In this document: in pieces, positions 15,984 to 24,860 of the stretch
Numbering within the stretch: position 1 is the first letter of the stretch
Layout of the letters: every line of letters begins with the position of its first letter
NCBI RefSeq assembly: GCF_001514285.1
Contig: NZ_KQ949023.1
Coordinates: 186,001 to 250,000, forward strand
DNA length: 64,000 nt
DNA from: Streptomyces sp. DSM 15324
GTDB lineage: Bacteria; Actinomycetota; Actinomycetes; Streptomycetales; Streptomycetaceae
Direction of reading: 5' to 3'
Translations under genes and position numbers: made by a program
The notes under the pieces: model-generated
The model's input: only the letters and a program-made list of their open reading frames with translations
What the model was told of the DNA's origin: nothing
The model's database searches: none

Positions 15984-17087
15984 GTGAACGGGACGAACGG
16001 AACCGGGCGCACGACCGGCGTGAACCTGCCGGACCTGCGCAACCACAACGCCGCGCTGGTACTGGACCTGCTGCGGGCGGCCGGCCGGGACGGCATCAGC
16101 AGGCTGGAGCTGGCCGACCGCACCGGGCTCACCCCGCAAGCCGTCAGCAAGATCACCGCACGGCTGCGGGAGGAGGGATTCGCGGCCGAGGCGGGTCAGC
16201 GCGCCTCGACCGGCGGCAAACCGCGCACCCTGCTGCGCCTGGTCCCGGGGGCCGGGCACGCCGTCGGCGTCCATCTGGACCGCGACGAGCTGCGGGCGGT
16301 GCTGACCGACCTCGACGGGAGCGTGGTGGGGGAGCGGCTGGTACCGCTGGACCTCGGCGCGGGCGCCGAGGCGGTCCTGGACACGGTGGTGCGGGAGGCC
16401 GGGGGACTGGCGCACGGCACGAGCGGCTCGCTGCTCGGGGTCGGGATCGCGCTGCCCGGCCCGCTCGACCACGTCAACGGGGTGCTCCACCGCGTCACCG
16501 GCTTCGCGGAGTGGGACGGCTTCCCCCTGCGCGACGCCCTCGCCGATCGCCTCGGGGTGCCGGTCGTCGTCGACAAGGACACCAACGCCGCCGCCCTCGG
16601 ACTCGCCGTCGGCGGCGAACGCGGCTCCTTCGCCTACCTCCACCTCGGTACGGGGCTCGGGGCCGGCCTGGTGATCGGCGGGACCGTGCACCGGGGCGCG
16701 CGCACCGGGGCCGGCGAGTTCGGCCACCAGGTGATCCAGATGGACGGGCTGCACTGCTGGTGCGGCAACCGGGGCTGCGTCGAGGCGCTGTGCCTCGCGG
16801 CGATCGGCAAGGGTGACGTGAGCGAGGCCGCCCGGGTGCTCGGCGAAGGGGCCGCCAACCTCGTCGGACTGCTCGACATCGACCTGGTCCTGCTGGGCGG
16901 CCGTACCGTCACGGCGACACCGGGGCCCTTCGTCCGCGGGGTCACCTCGGTGCTCGCCGACCGCGCCCGCCGCGAGGGCCTGCCCGAGGCCGTACCCGTA
17001 CGGCTCGCCCCGGGCGGGGACCGGGCGGTCGCGGACGGCGCGGCCCAGCTCCTGCTGGCGCCCGTGTTCGGCAGGGGCGACGGCTGA
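15984..17087 (+). CDS. ROK-family transcriptional regulator
   Basis: 367 aa from GTG 15984 (GGAGGGG upstream). The N-terminal winged helix-turn-helix (DLLRAAGRDGISRLELADRTGLTPQAVSKI) marks a repressor rather than a free sugar kinase. The ROK fold carries VGIALPGPLDHVNGV, DKDTNAAALG and GTGLGAGLVIGG. The ROK zinc motif is CWCGNRGCVEALC (Cys-x-Cys-Gly-x2-Gly-Cys-x-Glu). Such regulators bind a sugar or phosphosugar and release their operator. The palindrome upstream and the divergent Gfo/Idh operon make autoregulation plus control of that operon likely. Confidence 0.92.
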   Translation: MNGTNGTGRTTGVNLPDLRNHNAALVLDLLRAAGRDGISRLELADRTGLTPQAVSKITARLREEGFAAEAGQRASTGGKPRTLLRLVPGAGHAVGVHLDRDELRAVLTDLDGSVVGERLVPLDLGAGAEAVLDTVVREAGGLAHGTSGSLLGVGIALPGPLDHVNGVLHRVTGFAEWDGFPLRDALADRLGVPVVVDKDTNAAALGLAVGGERGSFAYLHLGTGLGAGLVIGGTVHRGARTGAGEFGHQVIQMDGLHCWCGNRGCVEALCLAAIGKGDVSEAARVLGEGAANLVGLLDIDLVLLGGRTVTATPGPFVRGVTSVLADRARREGLPEAVPVRLAPGGDRAVADGAAQLLLAPVFGRGDG

Positions 17088-17190
17088 CGGCACCCGCACA
17101 AGCCTGCACCGAGGGGGTGAAAAATAGGTCCATCGCATAGTCGTACGGTCGTGTCGGCGCCCCGGACCCCCTCCCGCCCGGCAGGCTCAC

Positions 17191-18072
17191 ATGACCATGC
17201 GAGTGTCCACGCCCGACGCCCTCCGCCGTGCCGCGACCGCAGCCGCCGTCGCCGCCGCGACCGCCGCCCTGCTCGCCGTGCCCGCGCACGCCGAGGACGG
17301 CGCGCCGTGTGCCGGTCCCGACGCCACCGCGTTCCCCCTCACCACCCGGCTGCACGGCGGCCCCGACTCCTACCGGGCGGGCGGCGGCTACGGCACCTGG
17401 TACCTCGACCTCACCAACACCACGGACCGCGCCTGCGCGGGGGTCCACCCGGTCGTCGTCCTCGTCGACTCCGGGCGCGCCCTGCGGCCCGGCCAACCGC
17501 ACCTGGACTTCTACGCGGACGGCCGGCCGCATCCGGTCCGCTTCGAGACGACCGACGAGGACGAGCTGGTCGGCGTCTTCACCGACGGCCCCGACGGGGA
17601 GCCCGGCGCCTTCCCCGGCTTCACGGTCGCCCCCCGCGAGACCCTCACCGTCCGGGTGCGGCTCGCGCTCACCTCGGACACCGCGGCCGACGACATCACC
17701 GCCAACGCGGCGCTCGTCCAGCGGCACGGCGACGACGGCGACTGGATCGGGCAGTCGAACGACTACCGGTTCGCCGTCGAGGGCGGGCCCCGGACGAGCG
17801 CCGCGCCCGAGGCCCCCGCGAGCGAGACACCCACCGAGGGCGGCGCCACCACCGCGCCCGGGACCACCCCCGTCACTCCCCCCGCCCCGTCCGCCTCCCC
17901 GTCCTCCTCCGACTCCTCCGCCTCGCCCCGCCCCACCGGCACCCCCTCCCTCGCCGACGAGGCCGCCGAACTCGCCCGCAGCGGCCTCGGCTCGATCTCC
18001 GCCCTCCTCGCCGCCACCGCCTGCTTCGTCGCCGCCGGCATCGCTGTCCTGCTCGCCCGCCGCCGCAACTGA
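17191..18072 (+). CDS. Secreted, probably wall- or membrane-anchored protein
   Basis: 293 aa. Signal peptide of about 34 residues ending PAHA|EDGAP. The ectodomain has a DUF11-like or immunoglobulin-like feel (GGYGTWYLDLTNTTDRACAGVH, FPGFTVAPRETLTVRVRLAL). A Pro/Ser/Thr linker is followed by ELARSG, a 22-residue hydrophobic helix and ARRRN. That tail has the layout of a sortase sorting signal, but LARSG is not the LAXTG seen for class E substrates, so it may instead be a simple membrane anchor. Function unknown. The start is ATG 17191; ATG 17197 is equally possible. Confidence 0.8.
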   Translation: MTMRVSTPDALRRAATAAAVAAATAALLAVPAHAEDGAPCAGPDATAFPLTTRLHGGPDSYRAGGGYGTWYLDLTNTTDRACAGVHPVVVLVDSGRALRPGQPHLDFYADGRPHPVRFETTDEDELVGVFTDGPDGEPGAFPGFTVAPRETLTVRVRLALTSDTAADDITANAALVQRHGDDGDWIGQSNDYRFAVEGGPRTSAAPEAPASETPTEGGATTAPGTTPVTPPAPSASPSSSDSSASPRPTGTPSLADEAAELARSGLGSISALLAATACFVAAGIAVLLARRRN

Positions 18073-18191
18073 GCCGCTCCGGTCCCGGGGAGCGTCTCCC
18101 CGCCCTCGGATGCTCCGATTCCGGGCATTCCCTCAAGATCGGGCGGTGATTAGGCTGGGGCGGCACCCGCGTACGGCAGGAGATCCCGCAC

Positions 18192-18971
18192 ATGGCAGAC
18201 CGCAAGCCCATCGAGTCGTGGCTCACCGACATGGACGGTGTGCTCATCCACGAGGGCGTTCCGATCCCCGGAGCCGACGCCTTCCTGAAGAAGCTGCGCG
18301 AGTCCGGCAGGCCGTTCCTGGTGCTGACCAACAACTCGATCTACACCCCGCGCGACCTGCACGCCCGGCTGCGGCGCATGGGACTGGACGTGCCCATCGA
18401 CAACATCTGGACCTCGGCCCTGGCCACCGCCCAGTTCCTGGGCGACCAGCGGCCGGGCGGCACGGCGTACGTCATCGGCGAGGCCGGCCTCACCACCGCC
18501 CTGCACGACATCGGCTACGTCCTCACCGACCACGAGCCCGACTACGTCGTCCTCGGCGAGACGCGCACGTACTCCTTCGAGGCCATGACCAAGGCGGTCC
18601 GGCTGATCAACGACGGCGCCCGGTTCATCTGCACCAACCCGGACGAGACCGGCCCGTCCACCGAGGGCCCCCTCCCGGCCACCGGGGCCGTCGCCGCGCT
18701 GATCACCAAGGCGACCGGCAAGCAGCCGTACTTCGCCGGCAAGCCGAACCCGCTGATGATGCGCACCGGCCTCAACGCGATCGGCGCGCACTCCGAGACC
18801 AGCGCGATGATCGGCGACCGCATGGACACCGACGTGCTGGCCGGCATGGAGGCCGGGATGCAGACCTTCCTGGTGCTCACCGGCCTGACCCGCCCCGAGC
18901 AGGTGGAGAACTTCCCGTACCGCCCCTCGCAGGTCGTCGACTCCATCGCGGACCTCGTCGACCGGATCTGA
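18192..18971 (+). CDS. HAD-IIA (NagD-like) phosphatase
   Basis: 259 aa. Motif I is WLTDMDGVLIHEG with nucleophile Asp and the acid/base Asp two residues later. Motif II is VLTNNS. Motif III/IV is KPNPLMMRTG followed by MIGDRMDTDVLAGMEAG with the metal-binding aspartates. The C2 cap between motifs II and III places it in subfamily IIA, which includes NagD and p-nitrophenylphosphatase-type enzymes acting on small phosphorylated metabolites. The substrate is not predictable. A 10-bp inverted repeat follows the gene. Confidence 0.92.
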   Translation: MADRKPIESWLTDMDGVLIHEGVPIPGADAFLKKLRESGRPFLVLTNNSIYTPRDLHARLRRMGLDVPIDNIWTSALATAQFLGDQRPGGTAYVIGEAGLTTALHDIGYVLTDHEPDYVVLGETRTYSFEAMTKAVRLINDGARFICTNPDETGPSTEGPLPATGAVAALITKATGKQPYFAGKPNPLMMRTGLNAIGAHSETSAMIGDRMDTDVLAGMEAGMQTFLVLTGLTRPEQVENFPYRPSQVVDSIADLVDRI

Positions 18972-19023
18972 GCCGCCGGAGCCGAAACCCGGCCGGCCCC
19001 ACAACCCACCCGTACGGAGTAGT

Positions 19024-19055
19024 GAGACCCCGCCGGAGGATGCGCGCGGGGTCTC
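19024..19055. terminator. Inverted repeat after the HAD gene
   Basis: 10-bp stem GAGACCCCGC / GCGGGGTCTC with a 12-nt loop, lying 53 bp after the HAD stop and 35 bp before the next start. It lacks a T tract, so it could be a terminator or a leader structure of the class F sortase pair. Confidence 0.5.
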
Positions 19056-19089
19056 GGCGGGGGAGTCTCCAGAGAGCTGGAGGTTCACG

Positions 19090-19698
19090 ATGAGTTCACT
19101 GAAAGTCACGCTCTGTGCGGGCGCCGCGGCTGCCGCCGCGATGCTCCTCCCCACGGTCCACGCCTTCGCCGAGGACGGCGGCGGCAAGGGCGGCAGCGTC
19201 TCCGTCACGCCCGAGACCCCGACGCCCGGCGCCGAGGTCGTCCTGAGGGTCAGCGGCTGCGGCGGGAAGACCGCCACCGCGGCCTCTACGGCCTTCGTCG
19301 CCGACGCCCGCCTCGTCGTCGTCGGCACGGGCGGCACCCTCGTCGGCGAGACCCGGGTCCGCTCCTCGATCACGGCCGGCACCTACGACGTGCGGATCAC
19401 CTGCGTCGACTTCCAGGTCAAGGGCCGCATCACGATCGTGGCGCCGGGCCGCGGACCGTCGCAGTCGCCCGCGCGGCCGACGGTCCCCGGCGACACCCCC
19501 GCCTCCCCGGTCGCCCCCGTGCACGCGGGCGGCGGCGGCACCGCGCCGCTCGCCGCCGCCGACGAGGCGCGGGTGGAGGGCCCCGGTACGGCGCAGACCG
19601 TCACCGGGCTGGTGCTGGCGGGTGTGGCCGCGGCCGTGGTGGCGTACCGGGGCACCCGGGCCACCCGCGCCGCCCGCCGGGGCCGCGGGACGGGCTGA
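19090..19698 (+). CDS. Secreted protein paired with class F sortase
   Basis: 202 aa. Signal peptide about 1-28 (ending HAFA|EDGGG), then a single beta-sandwich-like domain with two Cys that could form a disulfide (SGCGGKTATAAS and RITCVDFQVKG). A Pro-rich linker, a C-terminal hydrophobic helix (TVTGLVLAGVAAAVVAY) and a basic tail (RATRAARRGRG) follow. It ends 3 bp before the class F sortase gene, an arrangement frequent in streptomycetes. It may be the partner or substrate of that sortase, although no LPXTG-like motif is visible. Function unknown. Confidence 0.82.
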   Translation: MSSLKVTLCAGAAAAAAMLLPTVHAFAEDGGGKGGSVSVTPETPTPGAEVVLRVSGCGGKTATAASTAFVADARLVVVGTGGTLVGETRVRSSITAGTYDVRITCVDFQVKGRITIVAPGRGPSQSPARPTVPGDTPASPVAPVHAGGGGTAPLAAADEARVEGPGTAQTVTGLVLAGVAAAVVAYRGTRATRAARRGRGTG

Positions 19699-19701
19699 GC
19701 G

Positions 19702-20358
19702 ATGGCCGACCCCGAACGCTCCTCCGGCCGCGTGGTCACCGGAGTGGCCTGGGCGGTGCTGCTGCTCGGGCTGTGGCTGTGGGGGCGCGAGGTGACCGAC
19801 GTACGGCCGGGGGCGTCCGCGCCGACCACGGGTGACGTGGCCGCCGTGGGCCGCCCGGCCGACGCCGAGCTGCCGCCCGCCGCCACACCGCTCACGGCCG
19901 CGCTGCCGCAGCGCATCGACATCCCCGAACTGGGCGTGCAGGCCCCGGTCGTCGCGCGGGGCCTGGACGCCGCGGGCGGGATCGACCCGCCGCCGTTCGA
20001 CCAGGCGGGCGTCGTCGGCTGGTACGCGGCCGGTGCGAAACCCGGCGCCCGGGGCACCGCGCTGATGGTCGGGCACGTCGACACCGAGACCCGCCCCGCC
20101 GTCTTCTACAAGCTCAGCACCATGCGGGCGGGCGAGACGATCCGGGTGGTGCGCGACGACGGCAGGGTCGCCGAGTTCACCGTGGACGAGGTCGAGGTCG
20201 TCCAGCGCGCCGACTTCGACGCCCGGGAGGCCTACGGCACCCGGCAGGCCGACCGCGCCGAACTCCGTCTCATCACCTGCGGCGGCACCTTCGACCGGGT
20301 GAGCCGCAGCTACACGGCGAACGTGATCGTGTCGGCGTACCTGACCGGCCGAGCCTGA
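19702..20358 (+). CDS. Class F sortase
   Basis: 218 aa. N-terminal membrane anchor (VVTGVAWAVLLLGLWLWG), a linker and the sortase barrel (PQRIDIPELGVQAPVVARGL). His is in MVGHVDTETRPAVFYKL, Cys in LRLITCGGTF and Arg in DRVSRSYTANVIV, all in the order expected. Class F enzymes are typical of Actinobacteria and their substrates are poorly defined. It overlaps nothing but follows the secreted partner by only 3 bp, so the pair is probably co-translated. The GH6 lipoprotein gene begins 12 bp downstream and may share the transcript. Confidence 0.92.
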   Translation: MADPERSSGRVVTGVAWAVLLLGLWLWGREVTDVRPGASAPTTGDVAAVGRPADAELPPAATPLTAALPQRIDIPELGVQAPVVARGLDAAGGIDPPPFDQAGVVGWYAAGAKPGARGTALMVGHVDTETRPAVFYKLSTMRAGETIRVVRDDGRVAEFTVDEVEVVQRADFDAREAYGTRQADRAELRLITCGGTFDRVSRSYTANVIVSAYLTGRA

Positions 20359-20370
20359 CCGCGCGAGGGG

Positions 20371-21765
20371 ATGCGGATGGATGCCGGAAGGGGAGCCACG
20401 GCCCTGCGGGGCGCGCTCCTGAGTACGGCCGTGGGCGCGCTCCTGCTCCTCACGGGCTGCACCTCGGGCCCGTCGGGAGCCGACGACACCGAGACCGGCG
20501 CTCATGGAAGCGCCGAGACCGGGAAGCTCCGGGCCGGGGGTACCGCACGCGGGGAGTCTCAGGCGGGTGATGCCCCGGCCGGGGAAGCCTCGGCTGGTGA
20601 TGCCCCGGCGGGTGAGGCCATGGCTGGGGCGAGTGCGGCCGGGGAGCCCCCGCCCGGCGGGGCCGCTCCCGGCGGCGCCGCTCCCGCAGTGGGCACGACC
20701 GGAGGTGCCGCACGTGGGGAGGCCCGGTCGGGTGAGAACTCGGCGGGCGAGACCTCAGCTGGTCAGGCTCACGCGGGGGAGGCGCAGGCGGGTGAGCCCC
20801 TCGCCGGGGAGGCCCAGGCGGGCGAGGCCCCCGCCCGGCAGGCCCCGGTGGGGCAGGGCGCGGTCGGTTCGCGGGGCGGGCAGGGGGGTACCGCCTTCGA
20901 CGAGCCCTTCTGGGCCGACCCCGGGAGCCCGGCCGCCCGGCAGCTCGCCGTGTACGAGGGCGAGGGCAGGGCGGCCGAGGCGGCGGCGGTCCGGCGGATC
21001 GCCGGGCGGGCGACCGGGGAGTGGCTCGGCGGTGCGGAGCCGGAGGCGCGGGCCCGCGCCGTCACCGAGGCCGCCGCACGGGCGGGCCGGATCCCGCTGC
21101 TCGTCCTCTACGACATCCCGCACCGCGACTGCGGCCAGTACTCCCGGGGCGGCGCGGCCGACGGCGCCGCCTACCGTGCCTGGACCGCTGCGGTGGCCCG
21201 GGGCATCGCCGACCGCCCCGCGTTCGTCGTCGTGGAGCCCGACGCACTCCTCCACCTGGTCGACGGCTGCACCCCGGCCGCCCTGCGCGAGGAGCGGTAC
21301 GCCCTCCTGGCGGACGCGGTCACCACCCTCACGTCGCTCAAGCACACCAAGGTCTACCTGGACGCGGGCAACGCGGGCCGGGGCCGGACGGCCGGGATGG
21401 ACCGGGCGCTGCTGCGGGCGGGCGTGGCCCGGGCCGACGGCTTCGCGGTCAACGTCGCCAACTTCTACTCCACCGGGGACTCCCTGGCGTACGGCAGACA
21501 GCTGTCCGCGGCGGTCGGCGGCAAGCACTTCGTCGTCGACACCAGCCGCAACGGCAACGGGCCGTACCGCGAGGGCGACCCGGCGAAACGCTGGTGCAAC
21601 CCCCCGGGCCGGGCCCTGGGCACCCCGCCGACCACGAGGACGGCCGACCCCCTGGTGGACGCCTACCTGTGGGTGAAGACCCCGGGGGAGTCGGACGGGG
21701 AGTGCAAGGGGGGTCCGAAGGCGGGCCGGTGGTGGCCGGAGTACGCGCTCGGCCTCACCCGCTGA
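20371..21765 (+). CDS. GH6-family lipoprotein (endoglucanase-like) with a long Ala/Gly/Glu repeat linker
   Basis: 464 aa. Lipobox LLLLTGC puts a lipid-modified Cys at about residue 30, so the enzyme is tethered to the membrane. Residues about 50-165 are a low-complexity stretch of AGEA/AGDA/AGEP units. The GH6 domain starts near EPFWADPGSPAARQL and contains PLLVLYDIPHRDCGQYSRGG (the conserved DC-x loop), VVVEPDALLHL (catalytic acid Asp) and VDTSRNGNGP, then WVKTPGESDG. No cellulose-binding module is present. GH6 enzymes cleave beta-1,4-glucan with inversion. Products would suit the cellobiose importer at the right end of the window. Confidence 0.88.
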   Translation: MRMDAGRGATALRGALLSTAVGALLLLTGCTSGPSGADDTETGAHGSAETGKLRAGGTARGESQAGDAPAGEASAGDAPAGEAMAGASAAGEPPPGGAAPGGAAPAVGTTGGAARGEARSGENSAGETSAGQAHAGEAQAGEPLAGEAQAGEAPARQAPVGQGAVGSRGGQGGTAFDEPFWADPGSPAARQLAVYEGEGRAAEAAAVRRIAGRATGEWLGGAEPEARARAVTEAAARAGRIPLLVLYDIPHRDCGQYSRGGAADGAAYRAWTAAVARGIADRPAFVVVEPDALLHLVDGCTPAALREERYALLADAVTTLTSLKHTKVYLDAGNAGRGRTAGMDRALLRAGVARADGFAVNVANFYSTGDSLAYGRQLSAAVGGKHFVVDTSRNGNGPYREGDPAKRWCNPPGRALGTPPTTRTADPLVDAYLWVKTPGESDGECKGGPKAGRWWPEYALGLTR

Positions 21766-21825
21766 TCACGGCGACCCTCGACCGCGCCACGCGAAAGGCA
21801 TGCGCAAGGCACGCGAAAGGCACGC

Positions 21826-21857
21826 GAAAGGCCCCCCGCTTCCGCGAGGGGCCTCTG
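21826..21857 (-). terminator. Terminator hairpin downstream of tRNA-Lys copy 1
   Basis: GC-rich stem between GGCCCCCCGC and GCGAGGGGCC around a 4-nt loop, with TTTC after it on the minus strand. Confidence 0.6.
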
Positions 21858-21864
21858 CCGTCTG

Positions 21865-21938
21865 TGCGCCGCCAGGGACTCGAACCCCGGACCCGCTGAT
21901 TAAGAGTCAGCTGCTCTAACCAACTGAGCTAGCGGCGC
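21865..21938 (-). tRNA. tRNA-Lys (CUU), copy 1
   Basis: 74 nt. Acceptor arms GCGCCGC / GCGGCGC, D-arm AGCTCAGTTGGTTAGAGC, anticodon loop CTCTTAA giving anticodon CUU, and T-arm GGGTTCGAGTCCC. CCA is not encoded. It is identical to the copies at 28708 and 37140. Confidence 0.97.
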
Positions 21939-22122
21939 CTGCTGACGTCGTAACTCTACAGGACGCCGGAGGGTGCCCCCGACCACCCCGGCCGGGGCCG
22001 CCCTCCCCTCCGGGCCGGGGTACATCATTCGGACCGTCAGCATGCGCGCCGGAGCGTCAGTTGAGAAACTGACGGACGTGCACAGCCGCGGACATTTCCA
22101 TCTGGAGTGTGAGGGGAATCGC

Positions 22123-23481
22123 ATGGAGGCTCCGGTATTCGAGGAATTCGATCCCGCGAGTGACTGCGACTGCCCCGGATGCGCGCACTGGCGCCTGCTG
22201 CATCCCCATTCCGCCGTGTCGGGGTCCTCCCGGTTCGGCGGTCATCCGGCCCCCCGGCGGACGCTCGTCGTCGCCACCGCGGCGGCCGCGACGCTCGGCG
22301 CGGGCCACGCCGTCCCCGCCCTCGCCGCCCCGCAGGCCCCCGCCCGGCCGGGAATCCCCGCAGGTGACGAGCCGGAAACCCCTCAGGGCGGCACAGCGCC
22401 GCTGCACGGTCCGGGCGGGCGGCCCGCCCAGCCCGAGGCCACCGTGAGAACTCCGGCGACGACCCGCGCGGAGATCATCCGGCGGGCCAAGGAGTGGGTC
22501 GCGGCGCAGGTGCCGTACAGCACGAGCGCGTACTGGTCCGACGGTTACCGGCAGGACTGCTCGGGATTCGTCTCGATGGCCTGGCAGCTGCCCGGGAACG
22601 AATGGACGGGCACGCTCGCCCAGTACGGGACGCGTATTTCCAAGGAGGAACTCCAGCCCGGCGACATTCTTCTCTTCCACAATCCGGACGACCCCCAGAA
22701 AGGCTCGCACGTCGTCATTTTCGGCGGCTGGACGGACTACACCCACACCTACTACCTCGCCTACGAACAGACCCGCCCGACCGCACGCGGCCAGGCCACC
22801 CCCTACGCCTACTGGAGCCATGCCGACCGCTATGTCCCGTACCGCTACAAAGGCCTCGTGGCGGGGTCCGGTACACAGGCGTCCGGGCCGCAGGCGACGG
22901 ACGGCGAGGGCGCCGGGAGCGCCGGGTCGGCCGTGGCCTACCCCGGCCCGTCGTTCTTCGGTCCCGGGGCGAACAACCCGTACGTCACCCGGCTCGGCCG
23001 GCTCCTCGTGGCGCGCGGCGGGGCCCGCTTCTACGTCTCGGGGCCCGGCCCCCGCTGGTCGGAGGCGGACCGCCGGGCCACCCAGGCGTTCCAGCAGGCG
23101 CAGGGCTGGCGCGGCGCCCAGGCGGACGGTCTTCCCGGCCCCCAGACCTGGCTGCTGCTGAGCACGGGAGGGGGCCGGGACATCGCCCCCGCCGCGTCCG
23201 CCCCCGCACCCGCACCCGGGCCCCCCGCGTCGCGCGCGCCGGCCTTCCCCGGCCGCGGCGCGTTCCGGCCGGGGGCGCAGAACGCGTATGTCACGCAGCT
23301 GGGGAGGCAGCTCGTGAAAAAAGGGTTCGGCAGGTACTACGCCCAGGGTCCCGGAGCGCGCTGGGGCGAGGCGGACCGGCGGGCCGTCGAGGCGTTCCAG
23401 CGGGCCCAGGGCTGGCGCGGCGGCGCGGCGGACGGCTACCCGGGGCCGGAGACCTGGCGGCGCCTGTTCGCCCAGGGGTGA
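22123..23481 (+). CDS. NlpC/P60-like hydrolase with two peptidoglycan-binding domains
   Basis: 452 aa. The unusual N-terminus carries DCDCPGCAHWR (residues 14-24), then a basic stretch and hydrophobic Ala-rich helix (TLVVATAAAATLGAGHAVPALA), so it is probably exported despite the long leader. The cysteine-peptidase domain shows YRQDCSGFVSMAW (Cys146) and a His in KGSHVVIFGGW, with PGDILLFHN between them. Two similar peptidoglycan-binding repeats follow (about 295-350 and 395-450), each with a NxYVTxLG start and an EADRRAxxAFQxAQGWRG core. It probably cleaves or remodels the cell wall. ATG 22123 has a GAGGGG site. An upstream in-frame ATG at 22039 is less likely. Confidence 0.85.
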   Translation: MEAPVFEEFDPASDCDCPGCAHWRLLHPHSAVSGSSRFGGHPAPRRTLVVATAAAATLGAGHAVPALAAPQAPARPGIPAGDEPETPQGGTAPLHGPGGRPAQPEATVRTPATTRAEIIRRAKEWVAAQVPYSTSAYWSDGYRQDCSGFVSMAWQLPGNEWTGTLAQYGTRISKEELQPGDILLFHNPDDPQKGSHVVIFGGWTDYTHTYYLAYEQTRPTARGQATPYAYWSHADRYVPYRYKGLVAGSGTQASGPQATDGEGAGSAGSAVAYPGPSFFGPGANNPYVTRLGRLLVARGGARFYVSGPGPRWSEADRRATQAFQQAQGWRGAQADGLPGPQTWLLLSTGGGRDIAPAASAPAPAPGPPASRAPAFPGRGAFRPGAQNAYVTQLGRQLVKKGFGRYYAQGPGARWGEADRRAVEAFQRAQGWRGGAADGYPGPETWRRLFAQG

Positions 23482-23600
23482 CGGGAGCCGACCGCAGCCG
23501 TTCCGTTCGTACTCCTCGGCCCGTGGGGTCCCCGTGGGGTCACTCGTGGGCCGCCCACTCACTGTCATGGCGTATCTGGCGCGGAGGCTGGAGGCACGCA

Positions 23601-24821
23601 ATGCACCCGACCACTTCACACACACCCGAGCCCGGCAGGTCCTCGGACCCCGGCGCGGCGGCGGACGGGACCGCGGAGTCCGGCCCCGCCGCACCGGTGC
23701 CGTCGGCGCCGCCCCCGCCCGTGGGGGAGGGGCGCGGCGGGCGGCTCATCCAGAACGAGGCGACCACCGAGATCCCCGTCCATCTGCTGTTCCGCGACGA
23801 GGCCGGACCGCGGTCGGTCGCGGTGGGGCCCGCCGTAGTGGGGCCCGCCGTGGTGGGCGCCGCCGTGGCGGGGAGCCCGAGCGGGGAGCCGCCGCGGCTC
23901 AGGCGGCCGGTGGCGGCGAAGGCGCGGCCGCAGGCCGAGGTCGACCCGGCCCTGGTGGAGCGGGCCGCGCGGGTGCTGCCGGGTGCGGCCGGGGTGCTCG
24001 CCGGGGTCTGCGGGGCGGCGGGCTGTGTGGCCGCCTCCTGGTGGGCGGGGGTGCTGCCGCCGCTGGTGGAGCAGGCGCTGCGGCTGCCCGCGTGGGCGGG
24101 GGCCGGGCTCGGTCCGGCGCAGTGGGCGGCGTACGCGGGAGCCGGGGCCCTGGGGCTGTTCGGGTTCGGGGGGCTGGCCCGGGGGCGGACGGGGCAGGCC
24201 TGGGTGCTCGGTCTGTTCGGGCGCTACCGGGGGACCGTCCGCCGTACCGGTCTCCTCTGGGTCAATCCGCTGCTGCTGCGCCGGCGGGTCGACGTCCGGC
24301 TGCGGCACTGGCGCGGTGAGCCGATGCCGGCGGCCGACGGCAGCGGGGTCGCGCTGCGGGTGGTCGTCCTCGTGGTGTGGCGGGTGCGGGACACCGCGCG
24401 GGCCACGCTGGGCGTCGAGGACCACGAGACGTATCTGCGGGAGTGCGTGGAGGCGGCGCTCGCCCGGATCCCGGTGGAGCCGCCGGGGGCCGGCCGGGGG
24501 TCGGTCGAGGCGGCGGGGGAGGCGCTGACCCGGCGGGTCGCGCGGGACGCGGGCGCGGTCGGCGTGGAGGTGTTCTCGGTGCAGCCCCTGCGGATCGAGT
24601 ACGCCCCGGAGGTCGCCGCCGCGATGCACCGGCGGCGGATCGCCGCGCTCGACGCCCAGCACCGGGCGACCGTGCTGACCTCGGTGGTCGACTCGGTGGA
24701 GGACACGGTGACCCGGCTGACCATGCGCGGTCTGGTGGAGCTGGACGACTACGAGCGCAAGGCGCTGGTGAAGGACCTGACGGTGGCGTTCGCGGCGGGC
24801 CGCGGAGAACAGACCCCGTGA
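23601..24821 (+). CDS. SPFH / band 7 (stomatin-prohibitin-like) membrane protein
   Basis: 406 aa. Residues 1-120 are disordered and Pro/Ala-rich. Two hydrophobic segments (AGVLAGVCGAAGCVAASWWAG and AAYAGAGALGLFGFGGLA) precede an SPFH domain: GLFGRYRGTVRRTGLLWVNP, RRRVDVRLRHWRGE, VVLVVWRVRDTARATLGVED. A helical tail is typical for oligomerisation (ALDAQHRATVLTSVVDSVED). SPFH proteins organise membrane microdomains and protect membrane-bound proteases or nucleases. It follows the peptidoglycan hydrolase by 120 bp. Specific partner unknown. Confidence 0.85.
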   Translation: MHPTTSHTPEPGRSSDPGAAADGTAESGPAAPVPSAPPPPVGEGRGGRLIQNEATTEIPVHLLFRDEAGPRSVAVGPAVVGPAVVGAAVAGSPSGEPPRLRRPVAAKARPQAEVDPALVERAARVLPGAAGVLAGVCGAAGCVAASWWAGVLPPLVEQALRLPAWAGAGLGPAQWAAYAGAGALGLFGFGGLARGRTGQAWVLGLFGRYRGTVRRTGLLWVNPLLLRRRVDVRLRHWRGEPMPAADGSGVALRVVVLVVWRVRDTARATLGVEDHETYLRECVEAALARIPVEPPGAGRGSVEAAGEALTRRVARDAGAVGVEVFSVQPLRIEYAPEVAAAMHRRRIAALDAQHRATVLTSVVDSVEDTVTRLTMRGLVELDDYERKALVKDLTVAFAAGRGEQTP

Positions 24822-24836
24822 TTGGTCTGGACATGC
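24821..24836. promoter_or_regulatory. Weak DasR-like site
   Basis: ATTGGTCTGGACATGC shares 9 of 12 core positions with the DasR core TGGTCTAGACCA. It overlaps the 3' end of the SPFH gene by one base and lies 40 bp upstream of the stronger site. Confidence 0.45.
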
Positions 24837-24860
24837 TCATGGAACGGCCATAATCTCGCA

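Noticed and set aside
21676..21899. Frame running from the GH6 gene end into tRNA-Lys copy 1
   Set aside because: It is out of frame with GH6 and ends in the familiar spurious antisense-tRNA peptide.
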